Positions 11,474 to 21,790 of a stretch of DNA of 64,000 bases are shown in pieces. The position numbers and the translations under genes were made by a program. The stretch lies in contig JABMLP010000025.1 of the NCBI GenBank assembly GCA_013176395.1, positions 1 through 64,000 of the forward strand, in the 5' to 3' direction. Position 1 is the stretch's first letter. Every line of letters starts with the position of its first letter. The notes beneath the pieces are model-generated. The model was not told the DNA's origin. It saw only the letters and a list, made by a program, of their open reading frames with translations, and did no database searches. This stretch comes from Venturia oleaginea. Lineage: Eukaryota; Ascomycota; Dothideomycetes; Venturiales; Venturiaceae.

Positions 11474-12367
11474 TCCGTCCTCACTCGCGTGATTTGGTCG
11501 ATTGCCGAACGGAGGCTCTTTGGTGGAAAAGGTGATCTCTCTTTGAAGAATGAACGTTTCATATATCAATACTGGGTACGGGAAGAGCATGGAAGCATTA
11601 AAGCATGGTTCGGAATTGTAAGACTGTTCTTGCTAGGCGCCTTGGGAGAATATGGATTTGGTTCGATACCGATAGGCCTTTTGTTTGAAACTGGGCCTTC
11701 GTTTAACGGGCTTTGGGTTGGGCTTTGGAATGGACATTGGGATGGGTAACGAGATTATCTCTTTGACGGATTCTAACCGATGGACTCTTGGGGCTGTATA
11801 TGCACTTCGGCTTATAGGTATTTGAGACTGGCCGTTCCTTCCCCCCATCATGAGGCTCGCTGACCTCGATGTGGACTTTGTATACGTTAATTACTTTATT
11901 AATATGGATGTCAAGAGGCACTTCAATGTCGTTTTTGAAATATCAGAGTTAGCCGAGGAAATAAGCCGACCGAGCTTGATGATCGAGATGTTGATGCTAA
12001 GTAATATAGCACATTAAGGCGGAGTGTTCAGCGAGCGGGCAATGAGCACGAGACGAATTCATGGCTATCAGGAAGACTCGCTGTGAGAAGTTGAGGTTGG
12101 AAAGCTGCCTGAGAACGTTGGAAGGCGGGTCGTTCTCAGCCACATAACGTTCCTCCCTGCCCTAACTTCTCCTTCCCTACGTAGGATTACAGCAAAGATC
12201 ATCCCATCTACAGGAAAAGAAAAAGTAGGAGACTAGACTCGCAGAGCCGATAAGGAAAAACTTACCATGGCCGAAAGACAACCTGAGCGTATAGACCAAG
12301 GAAGGAAGGGATATTTATCAACTCTTTTCTTTTTTTTGCCCTGTCGACATGTACCAGTCAATCGAAA
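11474..12367. other. intergenic region between convergent genes
   Basis: Holds the 3' ends of the transporter and the aldehyde dehydrogenase, which converge here. No coding frame with family resemblance and no repeat was found. Confidence 0.5.
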
Positions 12368-14112
12368 TCAGACCTTCTTACGCAACCACATCGATTGGGG
12401 ATTACACCACCCCTTCAAACCCACAACGCCCCACTCCATCCCAAGACCAGACCACTTGAAAAAGTCAGCATAATCAACGATTCAGCGAAGGAGAAAAAGA
12501 GAGGAGAAGAGAGAGAAAACTTACTTTATGGCCCCCAAAAGGCACCAAAGGCGATAGTTCAGCATGAGAATTAATCCACACAGATCCCGCCTCAAGCTGC
12601 CCCGCAATCCTCTCCCCCTTCTTAATATCATTCGTCCACACACTCCCCCCAACCCCATCTTCGAATCATTAGCCCGCGCAATCACATCATTCTCGTCACT
12701 CCACTTCAAAAGCGGCACAATGGGTCCAAATGGCTCCTCGGTTACAATCCTCGCCTTCTCATCCGGATCATCGATTATGCAGGGTTCAATGTAGTATCCC
12801 TTTCCCTTTGAGATCTCGCCTGGATCGCCGCCGTAGGCGACGTTCCATTTTTGGGGTTTGATGTCGGCATAGATATCTAGGACTTTGTCGTGCTGCATTT
12901 TGTTTTGGAGGGGGCCTATGAAGACGGTTTCGTCGGTTGCGGGACCGGTTTTTAGGGTTTGCATGTGCGTTACTAAGGCGGTTTTGAAGGCAGGGTAGAT
13001 GGAGGTGTGGATGTAGATGCGTTTTATGTCCATGCAGATTTGGCCTGAGGACATGAAGGCGAGGGTTGCGATCTGGGGTGGGTGTTAGGATTTGGTTTCA
13101 GTGGAGAAAGGGAGGGGCAATGTACCTTGGGCACGACAGTCGCGATATCGATGTCGTCGCAGATGATGGCTGCATCGTTCCCACCGAGCTCGAGCGACAC
13201 GCGTTTGAGTGTTTTGGCGCAACTTTTCATCACTAGCTTTCCAGTGGCTGAGGAACCAGTAAAGGACACTTTGTCGATGTCGGGATGCTCTGTCAGCATC
13301 GGTCCAAGGTCATCACCTCCACTCAATACCTGCAAAACCCCAGGAGGAAAGATCTTGGACGCCAGCTCTCCAAGCTTGAGCCCAACATATGGCGTAAAGG
13401 GCGATGGCTTCATAATAACCGTATTGCCCGTCAACATGGAAGGCCCAATCTTACCAACAGCGAGAACAAGTGGCCAATTCCACGGCACAATCGCAGCGCC
13501 AACACCGATAGGAATATATCGCACATAAGCTCGTCAATCATCATTGTCCTCGATCATCTCCGGTTCAAGACGCAATGTGGTGAAGCCTCGAAGCATGGCG
13601 ATGGCCATCCCGACTTCCATCGTTGCTGTCTGAGCAGGTTTTCCAGATTCCATAATCACCCATTTCTTGAACTCGTCATAGTTCGCTTCGATCGCATCGG
13701 CGAGCTTTGAAACACATTCGGCGCGTTGGTCGAAGGTGAGTTTTGCCCAGGGTTTGAACGCTTTTCTAGCGTGCCTCACAGCTTCGTCTACATCTTCTTG
13801 AGTTGCGATGGGCACCTCTGGTAGATCTTCGCCGGTAGATGGATCGATTCCGTGACGTGTGTTCTTGGTTGATTTGAACTCGTTGTTGATGACGTTGCGG
13901 AAATTCTGCGCCGTTGTTAGTCAAGATTCTCAAGAACCATTGAGTTTGACAAGATACAAGTAGCATGGAGATACACAGCGACATGCTTGAATTGCGCGGA
14001 AACGAGTAAATCATTATCATATCAATCTTTCCCCAGTTGGGAAAGCCATTGCTAACACAAAATCACGTACCGTGAAGTCGAACGACGGTGGTTCTTCAGC
14101 ATGCGGTGCCAT
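12368..14112 (-). pseudogene. aldehyde dehydrogenase (ALDH superfamily), two disabling lesions
   Basis: Four exons (14112-14071, 13905-13126, 13072-12525, 12454-12368) cover a full-length ALDH of about 485 codons. Family marks: PIGVGAAIVPWNWPL before the cofactor site, FTGSSATGK, catalytic-region glutamate in LELGGND, catalytic cysteine in SSGQICMDIKR, and EEPFGPIVPL. Two lesions break it: an in-frame TGA at 13534-13536 where homologues usually carry Arg (CGA to TGA would suffice), and a missing base in a G run near 12640 (codons for GLGG), after which the expected VWTND and NSHAEL segments lie in another frame. The last exon is intact. The rest of the gene is well preserved, so decay is recent or these are assembly errors. 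Confidence 0.85.
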
Positions 14113-15197
14113 AATTGACAAAAAAATATCACAAATAATTGTCGTTATAATTCTGAAGTGAATGCCCAAGGGAGAGTTAAGATGTAGGATTGAAGGCGTA
14201 CGTACGTGAAGTGCTCCATGCCACGCCTTTATATGACAAGAGACGCAACCGTATGACAATGATTACCGTGAGATTCTTCCAGTCAACCAACAACCTGTTG
14301 CCATTCCCTGCCGAAGATTGGGTACTGAGGCACAAGCCGAGTCTCGGGTTAGATGTTGACTTAGATGTTGAACATGTTGCACTCCACATGTCGAGCAGCT
14401 CCAACCAACGGCAAACCAGGACAATATCCGCCCCTCCGGCTCATGAGACTTCTCTCCACATTGGCTTGGTCTTAGATAATCATCTTGCGGGGCGGGGAAA
14501 GGCATCGCGATGAACGCGGCATGATTGATGGAGCTGGTGGATAGTAAGCTGACTGCGGGCCGCGTGAAGAGGCCAAGGAAGCCGATATCGCATGCACGTT
14601 TCTCGGCTGAGAAGGTCGAAGCTGCAAGAGAACAGACAAGAGTGCGGCCAACATGTGTACGTGAGAACAATCCAGGAACGTGAAATGTATTCTATCATGA
14701 TACCGATTATGAAGACTAAATCTAGTATGTTGGGTCTCGAAGTTATGCCCTTCATGAAGCCCCAGGGTTGAAAAAGATAAAAGAAAATTACCTCGTCCAT
14801 CAAAGGTAGTTGTCGACACCGATTTAGGCAAGGGAAACATGAGCCCCATTGAATCCATGTCATGAAATAGGATGTCACCCGCTTGAAATTCTAAGAAGGC
14901 GAGGCAACTCCGTAATGAACCTCGCTCGGATAGTGAGCATGAAGACCAGCAGACGTTGATTGTCAGGACGTCTCAATGGGGGAGGAAGCTTGTGTTGCCA
15001 AAATGGGTAGAGTATCTCACTGGCTTGGGTTTGACCCTGCGGTAAATGCAGTCATGCAGATCTAATAAGCGTGGACAACCTAACTTTACGCGGAATTCGG
15101 GTTTAGCAAACCCAAGGCGGGTGGTGATCATGATGGCCATTCTTGATGGGGATTCTTTGGAGCAATTTGTCGAACTTGAGCGAAGGGGATAATCCTA
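14113..15197. other. intergenic, no supported gene
   Basis: Upstream of the aldehyde dehydrogenase and up to the TA border of pogo B. Several overlapping frames exist on the minus strand around 14263-14878, none with a recognisable domain. Confidence 0.45.
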
Positions 15198-15807
15198 ACG
15201 TATTCCACCACCCGAACCGCCACACCACCCAACCCGCCAAAATATGCCAAGACTACCACTTCCCCCATTATCTGATTATGTCTCAACAACACAACTCGTT
15301 ATTACTTGAACACGAAGGGAGACTTCAGCTTGCTGCGCAGGCAGGCTTTTCACAGCTTGTTAAAGGCGCTGAATTGATGCTGCACCAGAACGCCCTACTT
15401 GTTGCACGAAACCACGAGCTTGAAGAGCAATTGGCAGTAATGACGAAGCGAAAATCGCGTAAAAGAAAGCGGATCCAGCAAGGTGGTACTATGGAGTATG
15501 GGACTGCAGCAGCGCGGGTAGCTGCTGAGGCATCTGTTGCGCCTCAGGGATCAAAGAATGCTCGTAGTAGTAGTGGTTAAGAACCAGCCCGACCAACTCA
15601 AAGGCACTGTGGGAACTGCGGCGCGACTGGGCACAATGCGCGAAGGTGTTAAAAGGATATTGAGATATCTTTCTGAATCAGATAGCAGTACGACAGACTT
15701 GGAATATATTGTTGATAGCGATGAAATTGAAGAGTCGTAAGATGAGATGGTCGTGCCAAGAGATTTTGGCGGGTTGGGTGGTGTGGCGGTTTGGGTGGTG
15801 AATACGT
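15198..15807 (+). mobile_element. pogo-type transposon B, 610-bp deletion derivative
   Basis: Inverted ends (ACGTATTCCACCACCCGAAC on the left) with TA duplications at 15196-15197 and 15808-15809. The inner frame from 15278 (MSQQHNSLLLEHEGR) jumps from the extreme N-terminus of the transposase to its C-terminal K/R-rich region, so both the HTH and the whole DDE domain are gone. It stops at 15580, and the remaining zinc-knuckle and acidic tail are out of frame or interrupted. A MITE-like product of the same family as copies A and C. Confidence 0.85.
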
Positions 15808-15918
15808 TAACATAATAATATTGACGGTGCGAATGCCATCTTTATTGTAGCCGTCCATCTCTCCCCTTCCCCTAGCCCTCAGTCGCCTCTCCGTCAATCC
15901 TCACACACCCCTCTGCCC

Positions 15919-16140
15919 TCACGCCGTCCTTCCCCTTCTCTCTTCCCTCGTCCACCTATTTTTTTCTTCACAACACCAAATCGTCCTGAGAGGAGGAGGC
16001 CCGACAACCTGGGGTACACATTTTTTGGCCGCGTTGTTTTCGCACAAATGTTTGCAGTCAGTGACTCTATCGTAGCAGACTGCGTTTACGTTGAGGGTGA
16101 AGGTGAGGAGGGTAAAGAGGATAGAGTGGAGGAGGTACAT
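15919..16140 (-). CDS. small secreted six-cysteine protein (candidate effector), copy 1
   Basis: A 73-aa ORF with an N-terminal signal peptide (MYLLHSILFTLLTFTLNVNA) and a mature part with six cysteines spaced C, C, C, C, then CC in IWCCEE. The same order and a near-identical signal sequence occur in the gene at 17486-17689, so the two are tandem paralogues about 1.3 kb apart. This copy has a longer charged tail after the CC. Secretion is inferred from the signal peptide. The gene lies 110 bp beyond pogo B. No known domain was recognised. Confidence 0.7.
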   Translation of the reverse strand: MYLLHSILFTLLTFTLNVNAVCYDRVTDCKHLCENNAAKKCVPQVVGPPPLRTIWCCEEKNRWTREERRGRTA

Positions 16141-17298
16141 GATGATGGTAGTTGGAAGGTAGTTTTGAAGAGTTTGTTTGTATACTTTTGTATATTTGAT
16201 TGGAAGAGTTGAAATTTGAGCGTCTGAAAATGCGAAAAGACGGGGAGAAACGATTTTTATAAGCTCTACAATCGGAATTTTTTTGAGTAGATTGTGTATA
16301 TATAGTCGACATGGTTATTTGAGACAACGAGCGAGGCCCCGAAGTTTTACCAGCTACGACACGCAGGACATTTATATATATCCTGCGAGATTATCGAGGT
16401 TCTCGGTCCTTTTCCCTCCCCACCGCACAGCCGCTCCTTAATGTCCGGGGAAAAATCTCATGGGAAAAATCTCGTGTGCAAAACTTGTCTATTCATCGAG
16501 TCTACTTTCCCTTCCCTTCCTACGTCCCTTACCTGGTCCGTGATTTTTCAGTACATTCGTCGCGCGGTGCACAGGCACCCACCAAATCTATAGGAGTAAT
16601 AGGTGGAGACAAAGTAAAAATCATCCTCCCATTGTCCTATGGTTTTGGTTGAGGACCTGAATTGCCGAAACACCCCTACACGCCGAAAACTAGGTATGGG
16701 GTAACCCTCAGATCCTAAAAAGATAACCTCACTTCCTCTTCCCTTCCCCACCCCCTTACTCTCTGTCCGCTTCCCTCAATCCTCGCATCCCATCGCATCC
16801 CGGTTCGGGAGTTGGCGGATGGAAGGTGGATGGTATATTGATGGACGACATGCTAATTTGCGGACAGGCGATCCCTTAGAGTGTTTTCAGCGTGGTTATC
16901 TAGACAATGATCAGGCCAACGAAGGCTCAGCAACTAGTCAACTACAACACGGATGATATTTATATCGTGCTTTCAGGGGCAACCAGGCCAACAACTTTTC
17001 AAGAGGACTTGTTTTCTGGGCGGCGAAGACAGCGGTTGACTGGAATCCGAAGGACCTACATGAGATCTTTACGTTTTACGTGCCCGTAATAGGATTCTGA
17101 TTAAAGCTTGGGAATAGCACCATGGAATAGGAAGATTATGGATAAGAATCGACGTGTTTGATTGATAGTACGAGTCTGCTTGGTTGTATTGGCTACTCCG
17201 AAACGAAGTCATTTCGACTTGCATTTGTCCTCGTTGTCTCTGAAAGCGCAGTAGAGGGACCGACCCCTACCAATCTCGTATACAGGGCAAATTCTTTG
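16141..17298. other. intergenic between the two secreted-protein genes
   Basis: Contains the upstream region of copy 1, including the shared motif at 16304-16313, and the 3' flank of copy 2. No supported gene; the small frame at 16548-16751 shows no signal peptide or domain. Confidence 0.45.
16304..16313. promoter_or_regulatory. shared upstream motif AGTCGACATG (copy 1 promoter)
   Basis: The 10-mer occurs about 165 bp upstream of the copy 1 start codon. It occurs three times upstream of copy 2 (17828-17837, 17839-17848, 17894-17903). Recurrence at similar distance suggests a common promoter element or leftover duplication homology; function is not shown. Confidence 0.35.
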
Positions 17299-17460
17299 CT
17301 CCCTCACCTCCCTCACCTCCCTCACCTCCCTCACCTCCCTCACCTCCCTCACCTCCCTCACCTCCCTCACCTCCCTCACCTCCCTCACCTCCCTCACCTC
17401 CCTCACCTCCCTCACCTCCCTCACCTCCCTCACCTCCCTCACCTCCCTCACCTCCCTCTC
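17299..17460. repeat. minisatellite of a 9-bp unit (ctccctcac), about 17 copies
   Basis: Near-perfect tandem 9-mers running into a degenerate CT-rich stretch to about 17484. It lies directly after the stop codon of the secreted-protein gene copy 2, so expansion does not affect that reading frame. Copy number may be unreliable in an assembly. Confidence 0.9.
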
Positions 17461-17485
17461 CTCTCTCTCCTCCCTCTCCTCTCCT

Positions 17486-17689
17486 TTACTGAGGACCACA
17501 GCACCATTGTATCTTGATACTTGTCTTCCCATTTTCACTTCCAACGTTAACAGGCGTCTGCGTGCATCTCTTGCCGGGTTGATCAGAGCAAGGAATTTGG
17601 CATGCAAGTGGTCCATCCCTGCATTGCTGCGCATTGGCGTTGAAGGTGAGGGCAAGGAGGGTAAAGACGATGGAGTAGAGGAAGTACAT
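17486..17689 (-). CDS. small secreted six-cysteine protein (candidate effector), copy 2
   Basis: A 67-aa protein with signal peptide MYFLYSIVFTLLALTFNANA followed by a mature part with six cysteines, ending IQWCCGPQ. Cysteine order and signal sequence match copy 1 at 15919-16140, while the mature residues between cysteines have diverged strongly. I chose the ATG at 17687-17689 because it begins the signal peptide, although the frame stays open to 18058. Its promoter carries three copies of AGTCGACATG. Confidence 0.75.
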   Translation of the reverse strand: MYFLYSIVFTLLALTFNANAQQCRDGPLACQIPCSDQPGKRCTQTPVNVGSENGKTSIKIQWCCGPQ

Positions 17690-17827
17690 GATGATAGTAG
17701 TGGTTGGTTGTATATCCGATTGAAAGAATTGAGGATGGCTGGTTTGGACTTTTATACTGGTGGATCTGTGAGGGTGTACGGTGTTGTGGAGAAATCTGTA
17801 AAGCATATGAGTAAGGTGTGTACTTAT

Positions 17828-17903
17828 AGTCGACATGTAGTCGACATGTAAGTATACGATGGTTTGCTTCGAAGTTATCGAGAGCGAACCACGAGTCGAC
17901 ATG
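17828..17903. promoter_or_regulatory. three copies of AGTCGACATG upstream of secreted-protein copy 2
   Basis: Exact copies at 17828-17837, 17839-17848 (spaced by 1 bp) and 17894-17903, 140-215 bp upstream of the ATG. A longer similar stretch with gtatacgat follows two of them, so a local duplication is visible. Confidence 0.4.
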
Positions 17904-18352
17904 TTGGTATACGATAGTGTGCTTTCAAGTTTAACCAGGACAAACCACAAGCCGACTTCACTTGTTTTCTGAGAGCCAAGATAGCTAATGTTGAAAATCT
18001 TGCTGATCAATCGCTTCGTTGAACGTCGTTTAACTCTTAAGAATCCTATCCGTATCAACTGGTGTCTAATCCGCGGGCTCCGTCATGGCATTCAGGCTTG
18101 AAAGTGGGCCTCATCTGATTCCATAAAAAGGGATTCATATACCAGCCAGCAATACTAAGTTTTATATGTACTAGAAGGTAGCCTGTGGTTAAACGTGACA
18201 TACGTAGTAATGTGTCATCGGAGTCCGCGGATTAATCCCTATAGCCCTAAGACCGGACACCAGTTAATACGGTATTAGGTCTTTAATCTATAGCCATCTT
18301 GGCTCTTAGAACAACACTCGATCGCATAAGTTACTGAAAATGTCCTGGCTTA

Positions 18353-20182
18353 ACGTACTGCACCACCCAACCGCTCAAACCATCCAACCGCTCAAATTTC
18401 TTGGCACGACCATCTCATGTTACGACTCTTTAATTTTTTCGTTATCAACAATAGATTCTAAGTCCGTCGTGCTACTATCTGATTCAGAAGATATCTCGAT
18501 ATCTTTTTTACGAGTTCGCGCATTATGCCCAGTTACGCCGCAGTTCCCACAGCGCCGTTCAGTTGGTCGGGCTATTTCTTGATCACCGATACCACGAGCC
18601 TTCTTCGATCCCTGAGGCGCTACAGACGCCTCTGCAGCTACCTGCGCTGCTGCAGTCCCATACTCCATAGTACCACCTTGCTGAACCCGCTTCCTTTTGC
18701 GCGATTTTCGCTTCGTTATTACTGCCAATTGCTCTTCAAGCTCGTGGTTGCGCGCAACGAGTAGAGCGTTTTGGTGAAGCATCAATTCAGCGCCCTTGAC
18801 AAGCTGGGAAAAGCCAGCCTGCGCAGTAACTGGTGACCGAGTAAAAGACTCGCTTACGAGCTTGGATTGGGATCCAAATTCATGAGTATTGCTTGGAGTC
18901 TTTGACTGCCACGGCGTTTCTGGGAGACGGGGTTCTGGCGAGGTACGTAGCCGTACTTCAAGGCGGTCCAATACCGCCTGCGCGTCGATAGGGACTAGCC
19001 CTACTGCCTCAAAGGCCTTTTGACAATTCTCTTTTGTAAACACGTCGAAAAACGCGTCTTTGAAGGCAGGGAGAAAGCCTCCCTTGTTGATATGGTACAC
19101 GCGTCGGCGCGCCAAGTCCCGGACGCGTTGGGAGTACTTGCGCTTCAACGGCGAGAAGCAGACCACGTCAAGGGCTGGAGTATATGCGACGAGTGCGATA
19201 GCATGCAGAGGGTTAGGATCTTATTTTCGAGGCAGTAGTCCTTAAAATTCTGGTTGAGATGGCTCTCATGGCCGTCCAAAATGAGTAGCCTGTACCCCCC
19301 CACCTGCCGCGCCTTTGTATGCGCGTCAAAATGCTTCAACCACTCAAGACCAAGCGCGTTATTTGTGCAGCCGTTCTCAGAGACTGAAAGCTTCCAATTG
19401 CGCGGTATATCTGCCTCCTCGTACCACGCAGAGATGTGAACGCGTCCTTTATAGATAATGAAGGATGGGGTTGCATACCCAGCGACGCAGATACTCTGGA
19501 TAACCGTAACCAATTCGCGATCGCTCGGCTGAATGAGTTCCGGCCTTGTACGTCTCTCGGAGGCTGTAACGACCTTCATTGACCCAATAACAGCCATTTG
19601 GAAGCCAATCTCGTCAAAGTTGTGTGTATCCTCGTCGTGGACGCCGTACTTGGCTTTGGTATCTGCAACGAGCTTGAACCACGCGCCAATAATCTCTGGA
19701 TCTTCCTGTAGTATCCTCTGCCTATCCTTGGCTCGATTGAAGGCCATCTTGAGCTCATCTGAGCGCGTAACGAACCTCTCAGCCCAGTTTTTGCCCACTG
19801 GCTCTCCACCGCGTATAGCTAGCAGTTTATCGGCCATATCTGCTACCTCACAAAGCCGGGGCGCCAATCCTCGCGAATCGAGGTCAAGGATGTATCGGGC
19901 AAGCGTTTGCTCTTCGGTAAGGGTAAGTTTCCGACCATTTGGTGGTGTTTCGAGGATAAATGGGACTCCTTTAACGCGCTCAGAGAGGATTCGCTGTTTA
20001 ACGTCAAAGGCACGAGCGGCGGCCCGTTGGCTTCGGAATTGGCCGGCTTGGAGGGCTTGGAGTGCGAGCTGGATTCTCCCTTCGTGTTGGAGTAATAGTG
20101 CGTTTCGTTGTTCAGATATAATCACATAACAGGAATGGTAGAAGTCTTGGCAGATTTTGAGCGGTTGGGTGGTGGAACACAT
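18353..20182 (-). mobile_element. Fot1/pogo-type transposon C, near full length (1830 bp)
   Basis: Ends ACGTACTGCACCACCC and (minus strand) ATGTGTTCCACCACCC are flanked by TA (18351-18352 and 20183-20184). It contains the only nearly complete transposase of the family here and is the reference for deletion copies A and B. It sits in what looks like an intron or 3' region of the decayed gene at 20236-20880, just downstream of that gene's last donor site. Confidence 0.88.
18420..20182 (-). pseudogene. pogo/Fot1 family DDE transposase, frameshifted
   Basis: The frame from 20182 to 19145 carries an N-terminal HTH/CENP-B-like DNA-binding region, then DDE_1 motifs: NFDEIGF (first Asp) and LLILDGHESHL (second Asp). 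A one-base deletion near 19165 breaks the frame in the segment holding the third catalytic Asp (intact in copy A as RPLDVVCF). The second part, to 18420, continues with the K/R-rich region and a zinc knuckle whose last cysteine is Arg (CGNCGVTGHNARTR). At the family's usual start, ATG in A and B, this copy has ATA; its frame is open from an ATG in the terminal repeat. Enzyme activity is therefore unlikely. Confidence 0.85.
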
Positions 20183-20235
20183 TAAACAAAGAACAAAAGA
20201 AGATAGTTGGGAAGGGAAATAAAGAATTAACTTAC

Positions 20236-20880
20236 TTCTAAGTCCTCTACATCAAGGCACTTGTAAATATCCGCAGGGTCTTTGATATTTGCCAGGCGAT
20301 CGTCAATCTTCACCACCAACATTTCCCGCGCATACTGCCAGCTCTTTCTTGCTGTGCGCAATACGAGATTGGATGGCGTGCATAATGGTTTTTGCTAAGA
20401 ATATCCACCGCCTCCTCATCCTCTACATCCAAATGTGTAGCCTGCCCTTTCAAATTCACTGGATCCTCAATTTCATCGTCGGACTCGGAAAGATTGCCCT
20501 CGGGGTCGGACTCGAAGGGTAGGAAAGTAATTGTTTCATTTTTAGGGGCTTTGAGGAGGTTGGGGTGAGTTCCATTTGCCATTCTAAGCTTAATTAGTAT
20601 ACGTGAAACTACCAGGGATCTATCAGAAACCTGGAACCTACCGCTTGTTATTGACCTCCTTTATGGCGGCGTCGATTTTAATTTGTCGTTTCTCTTCAGA
20701 CAACAAGTCAAAGCCAAGCGCCTTCTTCACCTTGATACGCGCATCAGATTCCGCTGACTTCAGTGCATGCTTACTCTTAGCGAGAGTTGCGGCAAAACCA
20801 ATGAGCTTACATCGACGGGCCGTCTCTTTAATTGTATGCGGGTTTTTGGATCGGCGCTGGGGGTCTTTGGTTGAGCCCAT
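20236..20880 (-). pseudogene. lysine-rich protein gene of unknown function, decayed
   Basis: Exon 1 (20880-20642) begins [20 protein letters not shown] and is highly basic and helical. A good intron (gtaggt ... cttag, 20641-20584) joins in phase to exon 2, which turns acidic (ESDPEGNLSESDDEIEDP). Near 20390-20320 the coding signal moves across three frames (SKNHYARH, then HAIQSRIAHSKKEL, then QYAREMLVVKIDDRLANIKD), so at least two indels are present. It then reaches a strong donor (gtaagt) at 20235. Pogo C follows 50 bp downstream. I do not recognise the family. Its first exon abuts or overlaps the H3-like gene on the other strand. Confidence 0.5.
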
Positions 20881-21601
20881 TGTACCCCCAAAGCCAAAGC
20901 CAAAGCCACAGGCAAACGCGGCATTGTTCCTACACGTGGCGGTAAAAACACCATCCTTGGTGCGCAAAACAGTTCAAGGCCATCACCCTCAAGCCCCAGC
21001 AAGAAAGAAACATCGCTACAAACCAGGGAGTGTGACGGCACGGCATATCCATACGAAGGCACAAGGCACTTCAGAAAATGGCACCGAATTACACTTAGGA
21101 TCTAAGGTAGAGGGGTAGGAGTTTCGTAAGGAAACTCCGACTAAGTAGAAAGTGCACGAGCCATGGCACGTGATTTAATGGTCACATGCCGTGCCGTCAC
21201 AGGGAGTAAGTTTATCCATTGTTTACATGGTTCAAGTAGTTTCCTCATAGTCTAACATGCATGTAGCCGTCGCGTTACGTGAGATCCGTCGATACCAGAA
21301 GTGCACTGAACTCCTCTTCAAAAAGACACCTATATATCGTCTGATTCGCGAGATTACCATGGAGATCAAGCAGGGTTTGCGCTTCCGGGCGGAGGCACTT
21401 GAGGCTCTCCATGAGGCTACTCAGTCCTCACCAGTTGTTTTCTTCGAAGGTCTATTATTGTTCCTCTTTATTTCTTACCACTATTAACGCTCAATTCTAG
21501 ATACAAATTTGTGTGCTATTCACGCCAAGCGCGTTACAATTCAAAAGAAAGATATGGAATTGGCAAGAAGACTTCGTGGCAACATCGACCGTTGGGCTTG
21601 A
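20801..21601 (+). CDS. divergent histone H3-like protein
   Basis: Three exons; the first ends at 21029, then 21267-21449 and 21501-21601, with phases closing. Recognisable H3 core: [18 protein letters not shown] spans the first junction, then [20 protein letters not shown], and [18 protein letters not shown] spans the second, ending [14 protein letters not shown]. The alpha2 and loop regions differ strongly from canonical H3, yet loop 1 has H3 length rather than the longer CENP-A type, and the C-terminus is a few residues longer. The N-terminal tail is uncertain: 20801 is an in-frame ATG, but the tail before [10 protein letters not shown] does not look like H3 and may come from another exon. 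The tail overlaps the minus-strand gene. Intron 1 contains an LTR-like insertion. Confidence 0.7.
21031..21201 (-). mobile_element. short LTR-like element, family A, copy 2 (inside H3-like intron 1)
   Basis: 171 bp with perfect 16-bp inverted ends (TGTGACGGCACGGCAT) and 5-bp duplications gggag (21026-21030, 21202-21206). It landed exactly at the exon 1 donor: the old donor gtaag now starts at 21206, while the first target copy plus the element's TG creates a new GT at 21030-21031. Orientation is weakly suggested by similarity to the other copies. Confidence 0.75.
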
Positions 21602-21790
21602 GAATTGAGATGGAGGTGGAGTAGTTGCTTACAATGTGCATTTTTGGAGTTCTAAACCCACAGGAACTATGATTTGGGTGTCCGCGTGGTCTTGTCGAGA
21701 TGTTTACAATACAAATCAATGAAATTATGCTACCTTGGTCAATTCTGCATCTGTGACTATCTGGAAACTTTCGGGAGTTTAGGACTCTAT

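Noticed and set aside
14263..14878. Overlapping minus-strand ORFs upstream of the aldehyde dehydrogenase
   Set aside because: Mutually overlapping frames without domain or consistent splice pattern.
17299..17460. Regular repeat array as a possible CRISPR
   Set aside because: The 9-bp units are contiguous with no spacers; it is a minisatellite in a eukaryotic genome.
20801..21601. Calling the H3-like gene CENP-A (CenH3)
   Set aside because: Loop 1 has the short H3 length and the end lacks the usual fungal CenH3 residues; only the non-H3 tail would favour it.
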